A stretch of 64,000 nucleotides of DNA from Ascaphus truei (lineage: Eukaryota; Chordata; Amphibia; Anura; Ascaphidae): NCBI GenBank assembly GCA_036426205.1, contig WSYH01001925.1:1-64000 (forward strand), given 5' to 3'. A program made the position numbers and the translations under genes. Under the pieces are notes generated by a model. The model was given only the letters and a program-made list of their open reading frames with translations. It was not told the DNA's origin and did no database searches. Shown piece after piece: positions 42,911 to 53,911 of the stretch (within the stretch, counting starts at the first letter, position 1; each line of letters starts with the position of its first letter).

Positions 42911-44140
42911 TATTGTGCTGTAGTATTGTAAGTACAGTATGATACAGGTAAGTATGGCACAGATTTTTTCTTTCCAGATAGTAAGAGTATACAGTACAGA
43001 AGTTCGTTTTTTCTTTACAGAGAGAGCAGCACCACACCAGCCATCAGGTTACAGTACAGTACATAGAATTTAACAGTAGTCAGAGTATACAGTAGTTACA
43101 GTATACAGTAGACTAGTTTGACAGTACTACAGTACAGTAACTGCCTACTAACTGCTCCATTTTTTTCTTTCCAGAGAAAGCTGCACCAGCCACCTACAGT
43201 AGTTCTACACATCACACAATGCCATAATACAATACAGTACGCACATACAGTACAGTAACTGCACTAATTATTGGTTTTCTTGTCGTTTCACGAAAAAGGG
43301 TGGACTAGGGGGAGGTGGGGGTGTTGTGTACAGTCAAATCTGCTTGTACAGTCAAATGTACAGTATATAAACAGCAATAATGATGTACACAAAACCTCTC
43401 CTCTCTCAATGAACTACTGTACTGCAGACAGAATGAGGAAAAGATAAAGACGGAAAAAATAATAGTATTAAATAATATTCTTATAAATGTGCATTACTCA
43501 TGTTTCCCCATGTTTTACAAATGTTTTCCAAATGGTTATCCAATTTCAAGCTGCCAAAAGTACTTAATAAAGACTGCATTATGTATTATTCCTGATTATT
43601 TTTATATTTGTATTTTTTGGTTCCTGATAAAATAAAATAAATATTTATTCACTTTCCTGCGAATCATAATCATTGACAGCCACCGCTACAGTGCACCAAT
43701 GAATAAGAATGTTTTGTAAATGTTTCTCCGATTTCAATCTGCCAGAAGAATTTAATAAAGGCTGCAGTACTGTATGTATTATTCATGATTATTTTTATCT
43801 TTGTATTTATTTCTCCGTGATGAAATATCAGTTTACTCTCATTTCTCACAGTGCTGTGCACATCAGATTTACATTTCAAATTCGAGAGGGGATTTTCCAA
43901 AGCGTTACCGTTAACAAAACAGGCCTCTAAGGGTTGGGGGAGGGGGATGGTGTGATTAGACGCAGGCATACTGAGTCTTTGTAGCTTGGCTATGGGCAGA
44001 TTAAGAACACAATGGCAATATGCAGCAGATTAACAACCCAGTGCAGAGAGGGGGTTGGTAGGATAGGGTGACTCAGCCTATTGACGCTTGGCTAGGGAGG
44101 GATTAAAAACACAATGACAGCCAGCTCTGAGATCTGGGCC
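42911..44140 (+). other. Element A 3' region with tandem duplication
   Basis: TACAGTACAGT-rich sequence lies downstream of the transposase. About 120 bp with TTCAAGCTGCCAAAAG…AATAAAGACTGCA (43500-43640) is tandemly repeated at 43690-43830 in diverged form. 43830-44130 is present in inverted form at 46395-46740. No ORF. Confidence 0.6.
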
Positions 44141-44154
44141 TATAGGTGGTTTGC

Positions 44155-44400
44155 CCGCTTCTCCGCCTTCCTCGCGGTGGTGGTGGTGGCCGCCATTTTT
44201 TCCTCCAGCGCTCCTGTGCGTTCCCCCAGGCCTTGGACCTCTTTCTTCAGTTCCTGTATTTCAGCGCGGAAGAGCGACTTCATGCTATTGTAGAGACGGT
44301 CGAAGTCGCATCTTCGCACGGGTAGCTGGCCTGCTGTGTCCTCCCCCTCCTCCTCATGCTCCGATTATGAGCCCGCGGCAGAGCCCGGCGCCATGTCTGC
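44155..44400 (-). pseudogene. L1 ORF1 N-terminal coiled-coil part, inverted
   Basis: On the minus strand MAPGSAAGS is followed by a stop, then LPVRRCDFDRLYNSMKSLF, FRAEIQELKKEVQGLGER and TGALEEKMAATTT. These are acidic N-terminal and coiled-coil sequences typical of L1 ORF1p. It continues logically into the plus-strand RRM part after the inversion. Confidence 0.6.
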
Positions 44401-44599
44401 CTCGGCCCCCCTCGTTGCCGTCCGGCTCAAATATCTCCTTAGATCGCCGGTCTGTTTTTTCTTCGTGGACTGCGGGGCCATCCTGAGTTATTCCCCGATT
44501 GGTATTTGGCACTTATATATGTATTTAATAATCGTTGTTAATGTGTGCTTCGTGCGGCGGGGGCGGGAGCTCTCAACTTAAGCAGCTACCCACCTCACC

Positions 44600-45187
44600 A
44601 TCGCGCATGAGGACTCTGAGAACAGAGACCGCCGGAGCAATCTCTGGATCAGAGGCATCTCAGAGGACATTACGGAAATAAAAGAGTATATCACCCGCTG
44701 GATGTCCACTTTACTCCCGGAGGTTCCCGCAACGGAGCTAGCGATGGACCGCTGCCACCGGGCCCTCCGAAGCCGGCCAGCAGCCAATGACCCACCGCGC
44801 GATGTAATAGCTCGGATGCACTACTTCAGCACCCGAGAAGCAGTACTTCAAACTGCAAGGGGCCCGGGGACCTGCAGCTTCGAGGGGGCCTCCCTCCAGC
44901 TGTACCAGGACTTATCCACCATCACCCTGGCCCGACGAAAGAAACTTCAACCAGTCACAAAACTGTTGCGGGACAGAGCAATCAGATACAGGTGGACCTT
45001 CCCATTCGGACTTCTGGTCCTGAAGAATGGGAAGGCCATCTCTATGAGAGAGCCAGAGGACGCACCGGAATTCCTCCGTAAACTCGGAGTAGAAGAAGGC
45101 CCAGCGCTGGCCACCAGGAGGGACCAGAGCCCAACAGTAGAATGGCAACAGGCCCCCAGCTCCAAAAACACAAGGAACGGGCAGTAG
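44600..45187 (+). pseudogene. L1 ORF1 RRM and C-terminal part
   Basis: HEDSENRDRRSNLWIRGIS starts the RRM, as in the complete L1 at 7.4 kb (ENRDRRQNLRIRYVP). LAMDRCHRALRS and ALRSRPAANDPPRDVIARMHY follow. LRDRAIRYRWTFPFG is the C-terminal domain. The frame is intact to TAG 45185-45187 but has no N-terminus on this strand. It belongs to a family distinct from the 6-14 kb L1. Confidence 0.8.
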
Positions 45188-45786
45188 AGGAGAAAGAGTG
45201 AAAGGCACGGACACTCTAAAGCGACTGTTATCGCAGTTTTGTCGGCCACAGTTGAGCCACAGTTTTCCTCCAAAATGGCGCCAATACCCCTGAGCACGAT
45301 GATAGCTGATCAACAGGATCCCCATCAATTTCTTGAGGCCCCCGAGGAGCCCCACCAATGCTAAGGAAGCAAGAGGCGCTGTTTAACTCACCTGCAGATC
45401 CAGTGGACGCGAAAGTCGGGAACCCGGAAACCAGCCGTGACACGCACGCTCCAGAAAATGGCGACACCAAGCTGCTTGGCGGGCTTTCCAACACCTACAG
45501 GAAGAAGAAGCCATCTACGCGGGAAGAGCTGACCAAGAGACATCCGCTCCCATCGGCATCCGGCGACTGAATGGCGACGACCGGATGGACGTCACCGGAA
45601 GTCAAGAGGCGGCCATCTTGGTTGGGGCACATCACACCCGGCACCGGAAGCGCCAACTAGAGGGACAGATGCAGGCAACCCGTCACCACCGGAGTCGGAG
45701 CGGACAATATGGACCCCAACAGAAGGGATTATGGACGGAGGCAGTACAATAAAAGTTTGATATGGCTGGCGGAATCCCCACCCCCC

Positions 45787-46230
45787 CCTTACGCTCAATG
45801 ATAGGACCCTCCTCGCCGGCGTGACCCTTTCTCGCCGCCATTACTGGTCGGACCCTGTTGGGGTCAAGTGAGGGGGTTCCTAACATCTAGGGGCAAAAGG
45901 AATTTTATTTCTAGGTGCCCTAGAACAGAAGTTCCCAAGCCAATTGCCCTAGTTCCCACGCCAATTGCGCGATCATTACTCTTTTTTTACAATGTTGACG
46001 AGCTTGCGGCTTTGCGGTCTGGCAGTAAAAAAACAGTGCAGTAAGCCTTGACATTTGTTACACAAATGGAAACAATGTATTGTAAGACAAATCAACATGT
46101 TCTTTTATTGGTGGAGTCGGTACAAAAACATTTATTTACAAATACTGTACAATGTTGAAACATTTAAAGTGCAAACATTTGTCAGTCAGTATGGTTTAAA
46201 GTCACATGTTTTAAATACAATACAGTACAT
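45787..46230 (+). repeat. Repeat R, partial copy
   Basis: It begins inside R (TCAATGATAGGACCCTCCTC) and continues through TTCTTTTATTGGTGGAGTCG into sequence related to the BEN-gene 3' flank. Next to it, 46395-46740 is an inverted copy of 43830-44130 and 46745-46830 duplicates 46170-46235. The area is therefore a rearranged junction between copies A and B. Confidence 0.65.
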
Positions 46231-46837
46231 TCTTTAATATCTTTAAAATAATCCGTTCTGTGGGTCTCAGCGGGTTGAGATTGCACCAGTACAGTCCTAG
46301 AGGGCAGCAAACAGGGCAGGTTTTCAGGGCAACCTGCCTGTTTGCGGCCCTCAGGGACTGGAGTCGTGCATGTCCTGTGTTAAAAAACACACAACAACGC
46401 TTTGCTCATTTTCTGCAGTTACTGTTGTCATTGTGTTTTTAATCCCTCCCTAGCCAAGCGTCAATCGGCTGAGTCACCCTATCCTACCAACCCCCACTTC
46501 TCCACTGGGTCGTTAATCTTCTGCATATTGCCATTGTGTTCTTAATCCGCCCATAGCCGAGCTACAAACACTCAGTGCGTCTGCGTCTAATCACACCATC
46601 CCCCCCCCCCCAACCCTTAGAGGCTTGCTTTGTCAACGGTAACACTTTGGAAAATCCCCTCTCGAATTTGAAATGTAAATCTGATGTGCACAGCACTGTG
46701 AGAATTGAGAGTAAACTGATACAGTATTTCATCAGGGTGTGAAAACATTTGTAAGTCAGTATGGTTTACAGTCACATGTTTTAAATTCAATACAGTACAT
46801 TCTTTAATATCTTTAAAATATAAATATATAAATATAA

Positions 46838-47480
46838 TTTAAAATAATCCGTTCTGTGGGTCTGACCGGGTTGAAAGGAAGGACCCTTGCCATAGTGGCA
46901 AAATATCAGCCTTCCACGACCCCCGGAACCGGAGATACCAAAATACAGTTTAAAAGCACATTACCAAAGTGGCTTTTTTTCTGCCATGCAAGTCAATGGC
47001 AGAAACCTAAACTTTACCATTACCCTGACTCCGTTCTGTTGCCACGAGAGGGTCGCAATTTGCCATGCAATCCTGCCGCAACTAGGACTACATGGTGACC
47101 AAATCTGCACCCTCTAGGTTGAACAGAACCGGACTTGTGGGTTTCAGGTTTCTGCTCATTCTGACTTAGCCGGTTCAAAGCTTTCTCCGCCATTACGCTC
47201 AATGATAGGACCCTCCTCGCCGGCGTGACCCTTTCTCGCAGCCATTACTGGTCGGACCCTGTTGGGGTCAAGTGAGGAGGTTCCTAACATCTAGGGTCAA
47301 AATGAATTTTATTTCTAGGTGCCCTAGAACAGAAGTTCCCACGCCAATTGCCCTAGTTCCCACGCCAATTGCCCTAGTTCCCACGCCAATTGCGCGATCA
47401 TTACTCTTTTTTTACAATGTTACCGAGCTTGCGTCTTTGCGGTCTGGCAGTAAAAAGCAGTGCAGTAAGCCTCGACATTT
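46838..47480 (+). repeat. Repeat R at element B left
   Basis: The sequence is the same as 33005-33650. It holds three tandem CCCTAGTTCCCACGCCAATTG units (47330-47392), where A has two. It faces the inverted copy at 52640-53405, giving element B long inverted flanks. Confidence 0.75.
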
Positions 47481-47867
47481 GTTACACAAATGGAAACAAT
47501 GTATTGTAAGACAAATCAACATGTTCTTTTATTGGTGGAGTCGGAAAAAAAACATTTATTTACAAATACAATGTTGAAGCATTTTAAGTAACATCTCCTT
47601 TATTAAAGAAACACAGTACTGTTTACAGTACAGTTCAGAGGGATGGTGCGCAACACTGTCAGTCAGACCTGCACCAGTTCAGGCCTAGAGGGCAGCATAC
47701 AGGGCAGGTTTTCAGGGCAACCTTGAAAACCGTGCCTGTTTTTGGCCCCCAGGGACTGGAGTTGTGCATGTCCTGAGTAAAAAAACACACAACAACATCT
47801 CCAGCGGGTACTGTACAGTAGGTCAAAACATGTACAGTACAATACAGTTCAGCACAACAGTATGGTC

Positions 47868-49267
47868 TCACAGTAAGGCCTCCGCATTGTCCATCCATGG
47901 CCGATTCCTTGCATGGCGCAAAACGCAATTAATGCAGTCTCGAACGCATTTCATTACAGGATCTGTAATTGGATAAAAGCGCCGCATTTCATCCCAAATG
48001 TTTTTCCTTAAATTGGCAGGAAGCGCCTTTTTAACGCGATTCCCATCGTAGTTCACTTTGAAGGCCCAGTCGCAGTACAACGAGTAGGGAACATGGTGCT
48101 TAAATATGGACAAGGCATACTTGTGGGGTACACCAGCACTCATCACCCTATACTTCTCCCTGATCCCCGGTGTCAGATCGCACAGGGTGATGTCGGGCAC
48201 CGTTTCGATGCGAGCGGGTGTAGGTCTTTTGGGAGCGGGTGTGCTTGAGGCGACGGGCGATGGTAGGTTGTCTGGGAGGAGGCTTTCCTCCAGTCTTGGT
48301 CGCCGTGTTGTCTCCTGGCGTGGTCTTGACGGGGTTGTCATGTCCTCCTCAACGGCATACATGTACACTACATCTTCTGGTGGAGGGGGTGCGATTGGTG
48401 ATGGACGGGGGTCAAAGGTCCCATGCATCACATCCATGTCACCCCCCTGCTCCGGCGTCGGGGAAACAGGGGCATTAGCACTGAGCAAATAATGTATGCC
48501 CGCTATGTCAGCCTCTATCTTCTCCATCCGTTGATCCATCCGTTGCTCCATTTGTAGCATCCTTTGCTCCACATTTAGCATTGTCTGCAGAAGCAAATCT
48601 ATCTTTACCAGCACAATAGAATTCCCGGGGAGATCCACAGTTATCCCATTCAGCATCCGGTCTAATGAGCTGCTTGTGCATGGCGTCTGGACATCTGGGG
48701 AGATGGGTGCAACGGAGGATGAGATGGGGGTTCCATGGAGAGAAGCGGCATCGACATCGAGGAAGAGTGGAGGGTGTGACCTGTGGATACCCGGTAGAGG
48801 AGAAGCGGCAGCGTCGTCGAAGAGGGATGGAGAAGGTGACCGCTGGATTTCCGGGAGAGAAGCAGAGTCATCCAAGAGCAAAGGAGACAGTGACCCGTGG
48901 ATTTCAGAGGCGGCAGCGTCGTCAGATGGAACCGGAGAAGATGGGGGTGGAGAAGATGGGCTGAAGTTTTCCGGGACAGCTACAGCAGAGTCGTCGAAGC
49001 ATATGGGAGGAAGTGGTCTGCGGGTTAGATGGGCTGGCTGCCAATCGTTTTGCGTCGAGAGTACATCACCGTATATCTTCTTCACATAATGAGGCTTACG
49101 TCTAAGAAAACCCTTAGCCTTTGGGGTCAGCAGAAGGTATCTTTATTGGCCTTAGCCTGTCGATTTTGCCTTGGCGTGGAAACGGCTGCCGCCTTTCGCT
49201 TTATCAGCTTGACAGGCACGGCAGAGGTGAGTGTGTTCTTGCGTCCATAGAATCGGGGCTGATCCAT
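47868..49267 (-). pseudogene. BEN-like-domain protein gene, copy B
   Basis: A 405-codon uninterrupted frame (49085-47868) covers the acidic Ser/Pro repeats, the coiled coil (NVEQRMLQMEQRMDQRMEK) and the BEN-like C-terminus (KYALSIFKHHVPYSLYCDW … DPVMKCVRDCINCVLRHAR). The likely original start is the ATG at 49267 (MDQPRFYGRKN). A 1-nt deletion near 49135 shifts the frame into a TGA, so the N-terminal ~45 residues are separated. The region KLIKRKAAAVSTPRQNRQAKANK looks like a nuclear-localisation or DNA-binding tail. The copy is otherwise more intact than A. BEN assignment rests on pattern only. Confidence 0.65.
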
Positions 49268-49525
49268 GGAAGCAGGTGGCACAATGCAGTATCTGGACTA
49301 CAGTAGGGCAAGTTCAGATAAAGATCAGCGAGTGGTGGGCTATGCAAAGTGTGTAACCTTTTATGCATGGCGACCAGGTACAGGTGTTGAAAGTGGGCGT
49401 ACTCTAATGTGAGTCATTACCGTATAAATACACCATCCATTTTGTGTATTGACTGCACATTGAATACACATCGACTAAACATCGAATACACATTCTTGTG
49501 TTTGTATTTCTTTCTACTCGCAGCA
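49268..49525. promoter_or_regulatory. Shared divergent promoter spacer, copy B
   Basis: TATAAATA is at 49423-49430, and TTTCTTTCTACTCGCAG lies directly upstream of the transposase ATG. Spacing matches copy A, supporting a functional divergent arrangement in the parent element. Confidence 0.5.
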
Positions 49526-51390
49526 ATGCCTGTTAAAAAGATTTCAAAGGATCTCAGCATGCGAATTAAGCAGATGTACACGAGCGGACACCGAATTGCT
49601 GCTATCCAACGCTGGTTAGCTGCCTCTGACCTCGTTGTGCCATTAACCACCGTGTGCTATCATGCATACGGAAAAAACAGAGACCGCAAAAGGGCACCAA
49701 GGGTAACTAACGCGTAAGTATATTTCTAAAACTTTACACAAAAAAATTATAGAAAACTGTACGTACAGTACAGTTCTGTATTTACTGTAATACTGTTGTT
49801 ATTTCTTTTGATTTATATTACAACATACTGTACTGTAGTTTGTCTATTTATATTTATAGTACAGCAGTATACTGTACATTTTTTGTATATTTCTATTTAC
49901 TATACAGTATCTTGCAACTGTATACTGTACATAGGATGTATATTTACAACAGTATGTTTATAGTACAACAGTATATATATTTTGTCTATTTATATTTATA
50001 GTACAACAGTATACATTTTTTGTATATTTCTATTTATCTTGGAATGGTATACAGTATATAGGATGAATATTTATATTTATATTACAACAGTATATTTATT
50101 TTGTATATTTATATTTATAGTACAACAGTATATATATTTTGTCTATTTATATTTATAGTATACAGTAGTACAGCAGTATACATTTTTTGTATATTTTTAT
50201 TCACAGTATATTACAACATTATATTTATATACATTTTATATTGCTGCATATTAATAAAACAATATATTTTCTTTACATTGTAGGGAGACAACTCTTCTGG
50301 TGGACAAGATAAGTGAGGAGAATGATGAGAGGAGTGCATTAAGGGTTAAAAACACTCTGCAGGAAAGGCACAATCTCACTGTATCCGAGAGCAGCATAAA
50401 GAAGATGAGACGCAGCATTGGATGGAAATATGGACGTGTGAGGTTAGTACTGGACAGTAAAGGAGGTAAAAGTGTTGTTTAGGAAACTGTACTGTACTGT
50501 GCCGCTAAATTTTTTTATTCCTTGTCATTACAGAGCGTACCCCATGATACGGGACGCAAACAAAATCAAAAGAGTGCTCCAGGCCCAGGCATGGATCGAC
50601 AGTGGGGAGACTTTCCAGGATTGCATCTTCACTGATTAGTCTACTGTGTCGCTGGAGAGATTTGCAAGCTTTGCTTTCCACAAAAAGGCCGCATATCTTT
50701 GAAGCCGTGGCCAAAACACCCCATAAAGCTGCATGTGTGGGGTGCCATCTCTAGGCGTGGACCAGGATGCATTGTCATCTTTGAAGGTAAAATATAGCAA
50801 ATATAATGTAGCCTTATGCACTGTACTTTACTAGTGTTGCCTTACTGTATGCACTGTACTGTACTATTGTGCAGTTTTTTGAGCACTTTTCTTTTCTTGC
50901 TATAGGAATCATGAATAAAGCTTTCTTCCAAGACAACATTGTCCCTGAGATAGTGCAATACATCACACGCGAGTTCCCCAATGGTCACCGCTTCTACCAG
51001 GACAACGATCCGAAGCACGCCGCGTCAACAGCGCATATCCTTGAGCGTGGTATCAACTGGGTGAAGACGCCAGCAGAGTAAGTGCGGTAACTGTGTCTCA
51101 TTTTTTCCCCACTGCTTTCACTGTGTACTGTGCTGTATCTCTTAAACTAATTGTTCTTTTTTTCCAATGACAGATCGCCAGACTTCAATCTGATCAAAAT
51201 GGTCTGGCATCAGCTGAAGGACCATATCCGGAAAGTGGCAAAACCCTCCAAAAAGGACGAGTTGTTGAAAGGCATACTGAGTTTTTGGAACGATGTACTC
51301 ACCGTGGAACGCTGCAATAAATATATAGACCATATTGCCACTGTGTTGCCCATTGTCATCGCGCGTAATGGGCAAGCATCAGGAAAGTAG
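49526..51390 (+). pseudogene. Tc1/mariner-type transposase with 4 introns, copy B
   Basis: Exons are 49526-49713, 50284-50442, 50534-50786, 50906-51077 and 51174-51390, all with GT/AG borders. Exon 1 is fuller than in copy A (ends KRAPRVTNA). Lesions: the residue after CIFTD is a TAG, a 1-nt deletion follows FHKK, and the catalytic block reads SPDFNLIKMVW, so the Glu is Lys. FYQDNDPKH with the second Asp is intact. The two copies carry different inactivating changes, so the parent was probably functional. The 32-residue Asp-to-Glu spacing is shared with copy A; 34 is usual for Tc1 (DD34E). Downstream 51391-52208 is TACAGTAC-rich 3' flank. Confidence 0.8.
49840..50240 (+). repeat. AT-rich tandem repeat in intron 1, copy B
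   Basis: It has the same TTTGTCTATTTATATTTATAG phrases as copy A but fewer units, with TATACTGTACA variants. Confidence 0.7.
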
Positions 51391-52474
51391 TACTGTGCTG
51401 TAGTATTGTAAGTACAGTATGATACAGGTAAGTATGGCACAGATTTTTTCTTTCCAGATAGTAAGAGTATACAGTACAGTGGTTCGTTTTTTTCTTTACA
51501 GAGAGAGCAGCACCAGCCATCAGGTTACAGTACAGTACATAGAATTTAACAGTAGTCAGAGTATACAGTAGTTCCAGTATACAGTAGACTAGTTTGACAG
51601 TACTACAGTAACTGCCTAGTAACTGCTCAATTTTTGTAGTTCCAGAGAAAGCAGCACCAGCCATCAACAGTGCAGTAGTACTACACATCACACAATGCCA
51701 TAATACAGTACGCACATACAGTACAGTAACTGCACTAATTTTTTGTTTTCTTGTCGTTTCAGGAAAAGGGTGGGTGGCCTGGTGGGAGGTGGGGTGCTGT
51801 GTCCAGTCTACTCTGCTTGTACAGTCAAATGTACAGTATATAAACAGCAGTAATGATGTACACAAAACCTCTCCTCTCTCAATGAACTACTGTACTGCAG
51901 ACAGAATGAGGAAAAGATAAAGACGGAAAAAATAATATTACTATACAGTACTGTACAGTATATAGTATATACTGTATATTATACAGTATATTACAGTACT
52001 GTGTACTGTACAGTATACAGTTCTGTATTATTAAATAATATTCCTATAAATATGCATTATTCATGTTTCCCCATGTTTTACAAATGTTTTCCAAATGGTT
52101 ATCCAATTTCAAGCTGCCAAAAGAACTTAATAAAGACTGCATAATGTATTATTCCTGATTATTTATATATTTGTATTTTTTGGTTCCTGATAAAATAAAA
52201 TAAATATTGCAGAAAATTAATGACTCTGGAGGTGTGTGGCTGAAATAGTTAACAGCACTGTAATTTCAAAAGGCAGTTCATCATAATAATTTGTGAAACA
52301 AAAGGTGTACAAACAGCGCTTGTGCAAACAACAGATGATAAAACCTTAGATAGATTGTCCAAATGGTAGTCCTGGAGCTGCCTGTGGAGATTGTTCTGGT
52401 ATCTTGCACCCAGACTTGAATTTGTGGAAAAAAGCAACCTCCTGTGGCGCTGAGGTGGGGACTTGAACTTTCTT

Positions 52475-52571
52475 CGATTAGACTGTGACTTCAGGAAAAA
52501 GAAAAAGACAAAACATGCAGGCTTCCTGCATGTTTTGTCTTTTTCTTTTTCCTGAGGTCACAGTCTAATCG
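52475..52571. repeat. 47-bp-arm near-perfect hairpin
   Basis: The left arm 52475-52521 and right arm 52525-52571 are inverse complements with one mismatch and a 3-nt loop (CTT). The arms run CGATTAGACTGTGACTTCAG … AAAACATGCAGG. It lies between the element B transposase flank and inverted repeat R, in sequence (52209-52640) that copy A lacks. Confidence 0.9.
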
Positions 52572-52639
52572 CATCATAATAATTTGATGAATAAACCCCC
52601 AAATACAACCCCCAAATACAGTACATAAAAAGCAAGTCA

Positions 52640-53405
52640 CTTTAACTCCCTGTGCCGCAAAGCCGCAAGATCGGCAACATTGTAAAAAAAGAGCAATGAT
52701 CGCGCAATTGGCGTGGGAACTAGGGCAATTGGCGTGGGAACTTCTGTTCTAGGGCACCTAGAAATAAAATTCATTTTGCCCCTAGATTAGGAACCCCCTC
52801 ACTTGACCCCAACAGGGTCCGACCAGTAATGGCGGCGAGAAAGGGTCACGCCGGCGAGGAGGGTCCTATCATTGAGCGCAATGGCGGAGAAAGCTTTGAA
52901 CCGGCTAAGTCAGGATGAGCAGAAACCTGAAACCCACAAGTCCGGTTCTGTTCAACCTAGAGGGCTCAGATTTGGTCACCATGTAGTCCTAGTTGCGGCA
53001 GGATTGCATGGCAAATTGCGACCCTCTCATGGCAACAGAACGGAGTCAGGGTAATGGTAAAGTTTAGGTTTCTGCCATTGACTTGCATGCAGAAAAAAAG
53101 CCACTTTGGTAATGTGCTTTTAAACTGTATTTTGGTATCTCCGGTTCCGGGGGTCGTGGAAGGCTGATATTTTGCCACTATGGCAAGGGTCCTTCCGCAT
53201 GAGAACCAGGCAAATTTCAACCTGCTCAGACCCACAGAACGGATTATTTTAAATTATATTCACGCAATTGGCGTGGGAACTACATAGGGCCTCGGTCAAG
53301 TTCACGGCCAATTGACGTGGGAACTTCTGTTCTAGGGCACCTAGGAATAAAATTAATTCTGCCCCAAGATCTTAGGAACCCTCTCACTTGACCCCAACAG
53401 GCAGG
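52640..53405 (-). repeat. Repeat R, inverted copy at element B right
   Basis: It is the reverse complement of 32887-33640 and 46838-47450, including CAATTGGCGTGGGAACT twice near 52710 and again near 53265 and 53310. It extends R outward to CCTGTTGGGGTCAAGTGAG, probably the true repeat edge. With 46838-47480 it frames element B. Confidence 0.8.
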
Positions 53406-53414
53406 GATATTTAA

Positions 53415-53706
53415 CAGACACATTAGGGGGTGCCGGTATCCCTCTGCTTGGTTTACATGCCGCGGTCACGTGATAGGGACCTTTAAATGTAGAGGGATAC
53501 CGGCACCTCATAAAGGGGCCTGTATCTCGGGAAGTAGGGGGTCCCGGACCTGAAACCAACGCGGTTCAGCTCCGGAGACTCCCTGCACAAGTACACTATG
53601 AATAAAAATGTATTTTAAATAATTTTTAATGTGCCGATGTTTGCGCAGAGAGAGCAGTGGATCTCTCTCTGCTGCAAACACATCTCGCCAGGGACGGCTT
53701 CTCAGC
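53415..53706 (+). repeat. Palindromic repeat, family copy 2
   Basis: It matches 1050-1320: GGATACCGGCACC arms, a CACGTG centre and the TCTCTCTCTGCTGCA 3' end. No coding content. Confidence 0.7.
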
Positions 53707-53708
53707 TT

Positions 53709-53908
53709 CAAAGACAACAGCTCGCAAACGCCCCCATGAGTTTTTACACGGCATTGCAGTATTGCAGACAGCGGGAATAAAATGCTTAAATCACAGCCGC
53801 GAAAATAACGCAATTCACCAAGGGCGAAAACGATACAAAACCGCACATAACCGGGATAATCTGAAATTCGCGGAGCTAGCCAAGTTAGAATAAAGTGTGT
53901 CGCCAGTG
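53709..53908 (+). mobile_element. Right end of a larger TTTATTC-family element
   Basis: Reading inward from 53908 the minus strand gives CACTGGCGACACACTTTATT, CTAACTTGGCTAGC and CATTTTATTCCCGCT. It matches about 165 bp of the CACTGG half of the 397-bp MITEs. TA at 53909-53910 follows. It is the partner end type to 31619-31860. Confidence 0.65.
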
Positions 53909-53911
53909 TAG

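Larger units (their letters stand above)
44145..45780 (+). mobile_element. L1 fragment with internal inversion
   Basis: It contains a 5' part of L1 ORF1 on the minus strand (44145-44490) next to the ORF1 RRM part on the plus strand (44600-45187), then about 590 bp of GC-rich spacer-like sequence. This is the signature of L1 5' inversion (twin priming). ORF2 is absent, so the right side is cut by later rearrangement at repeat R. Confidence 0.7.
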
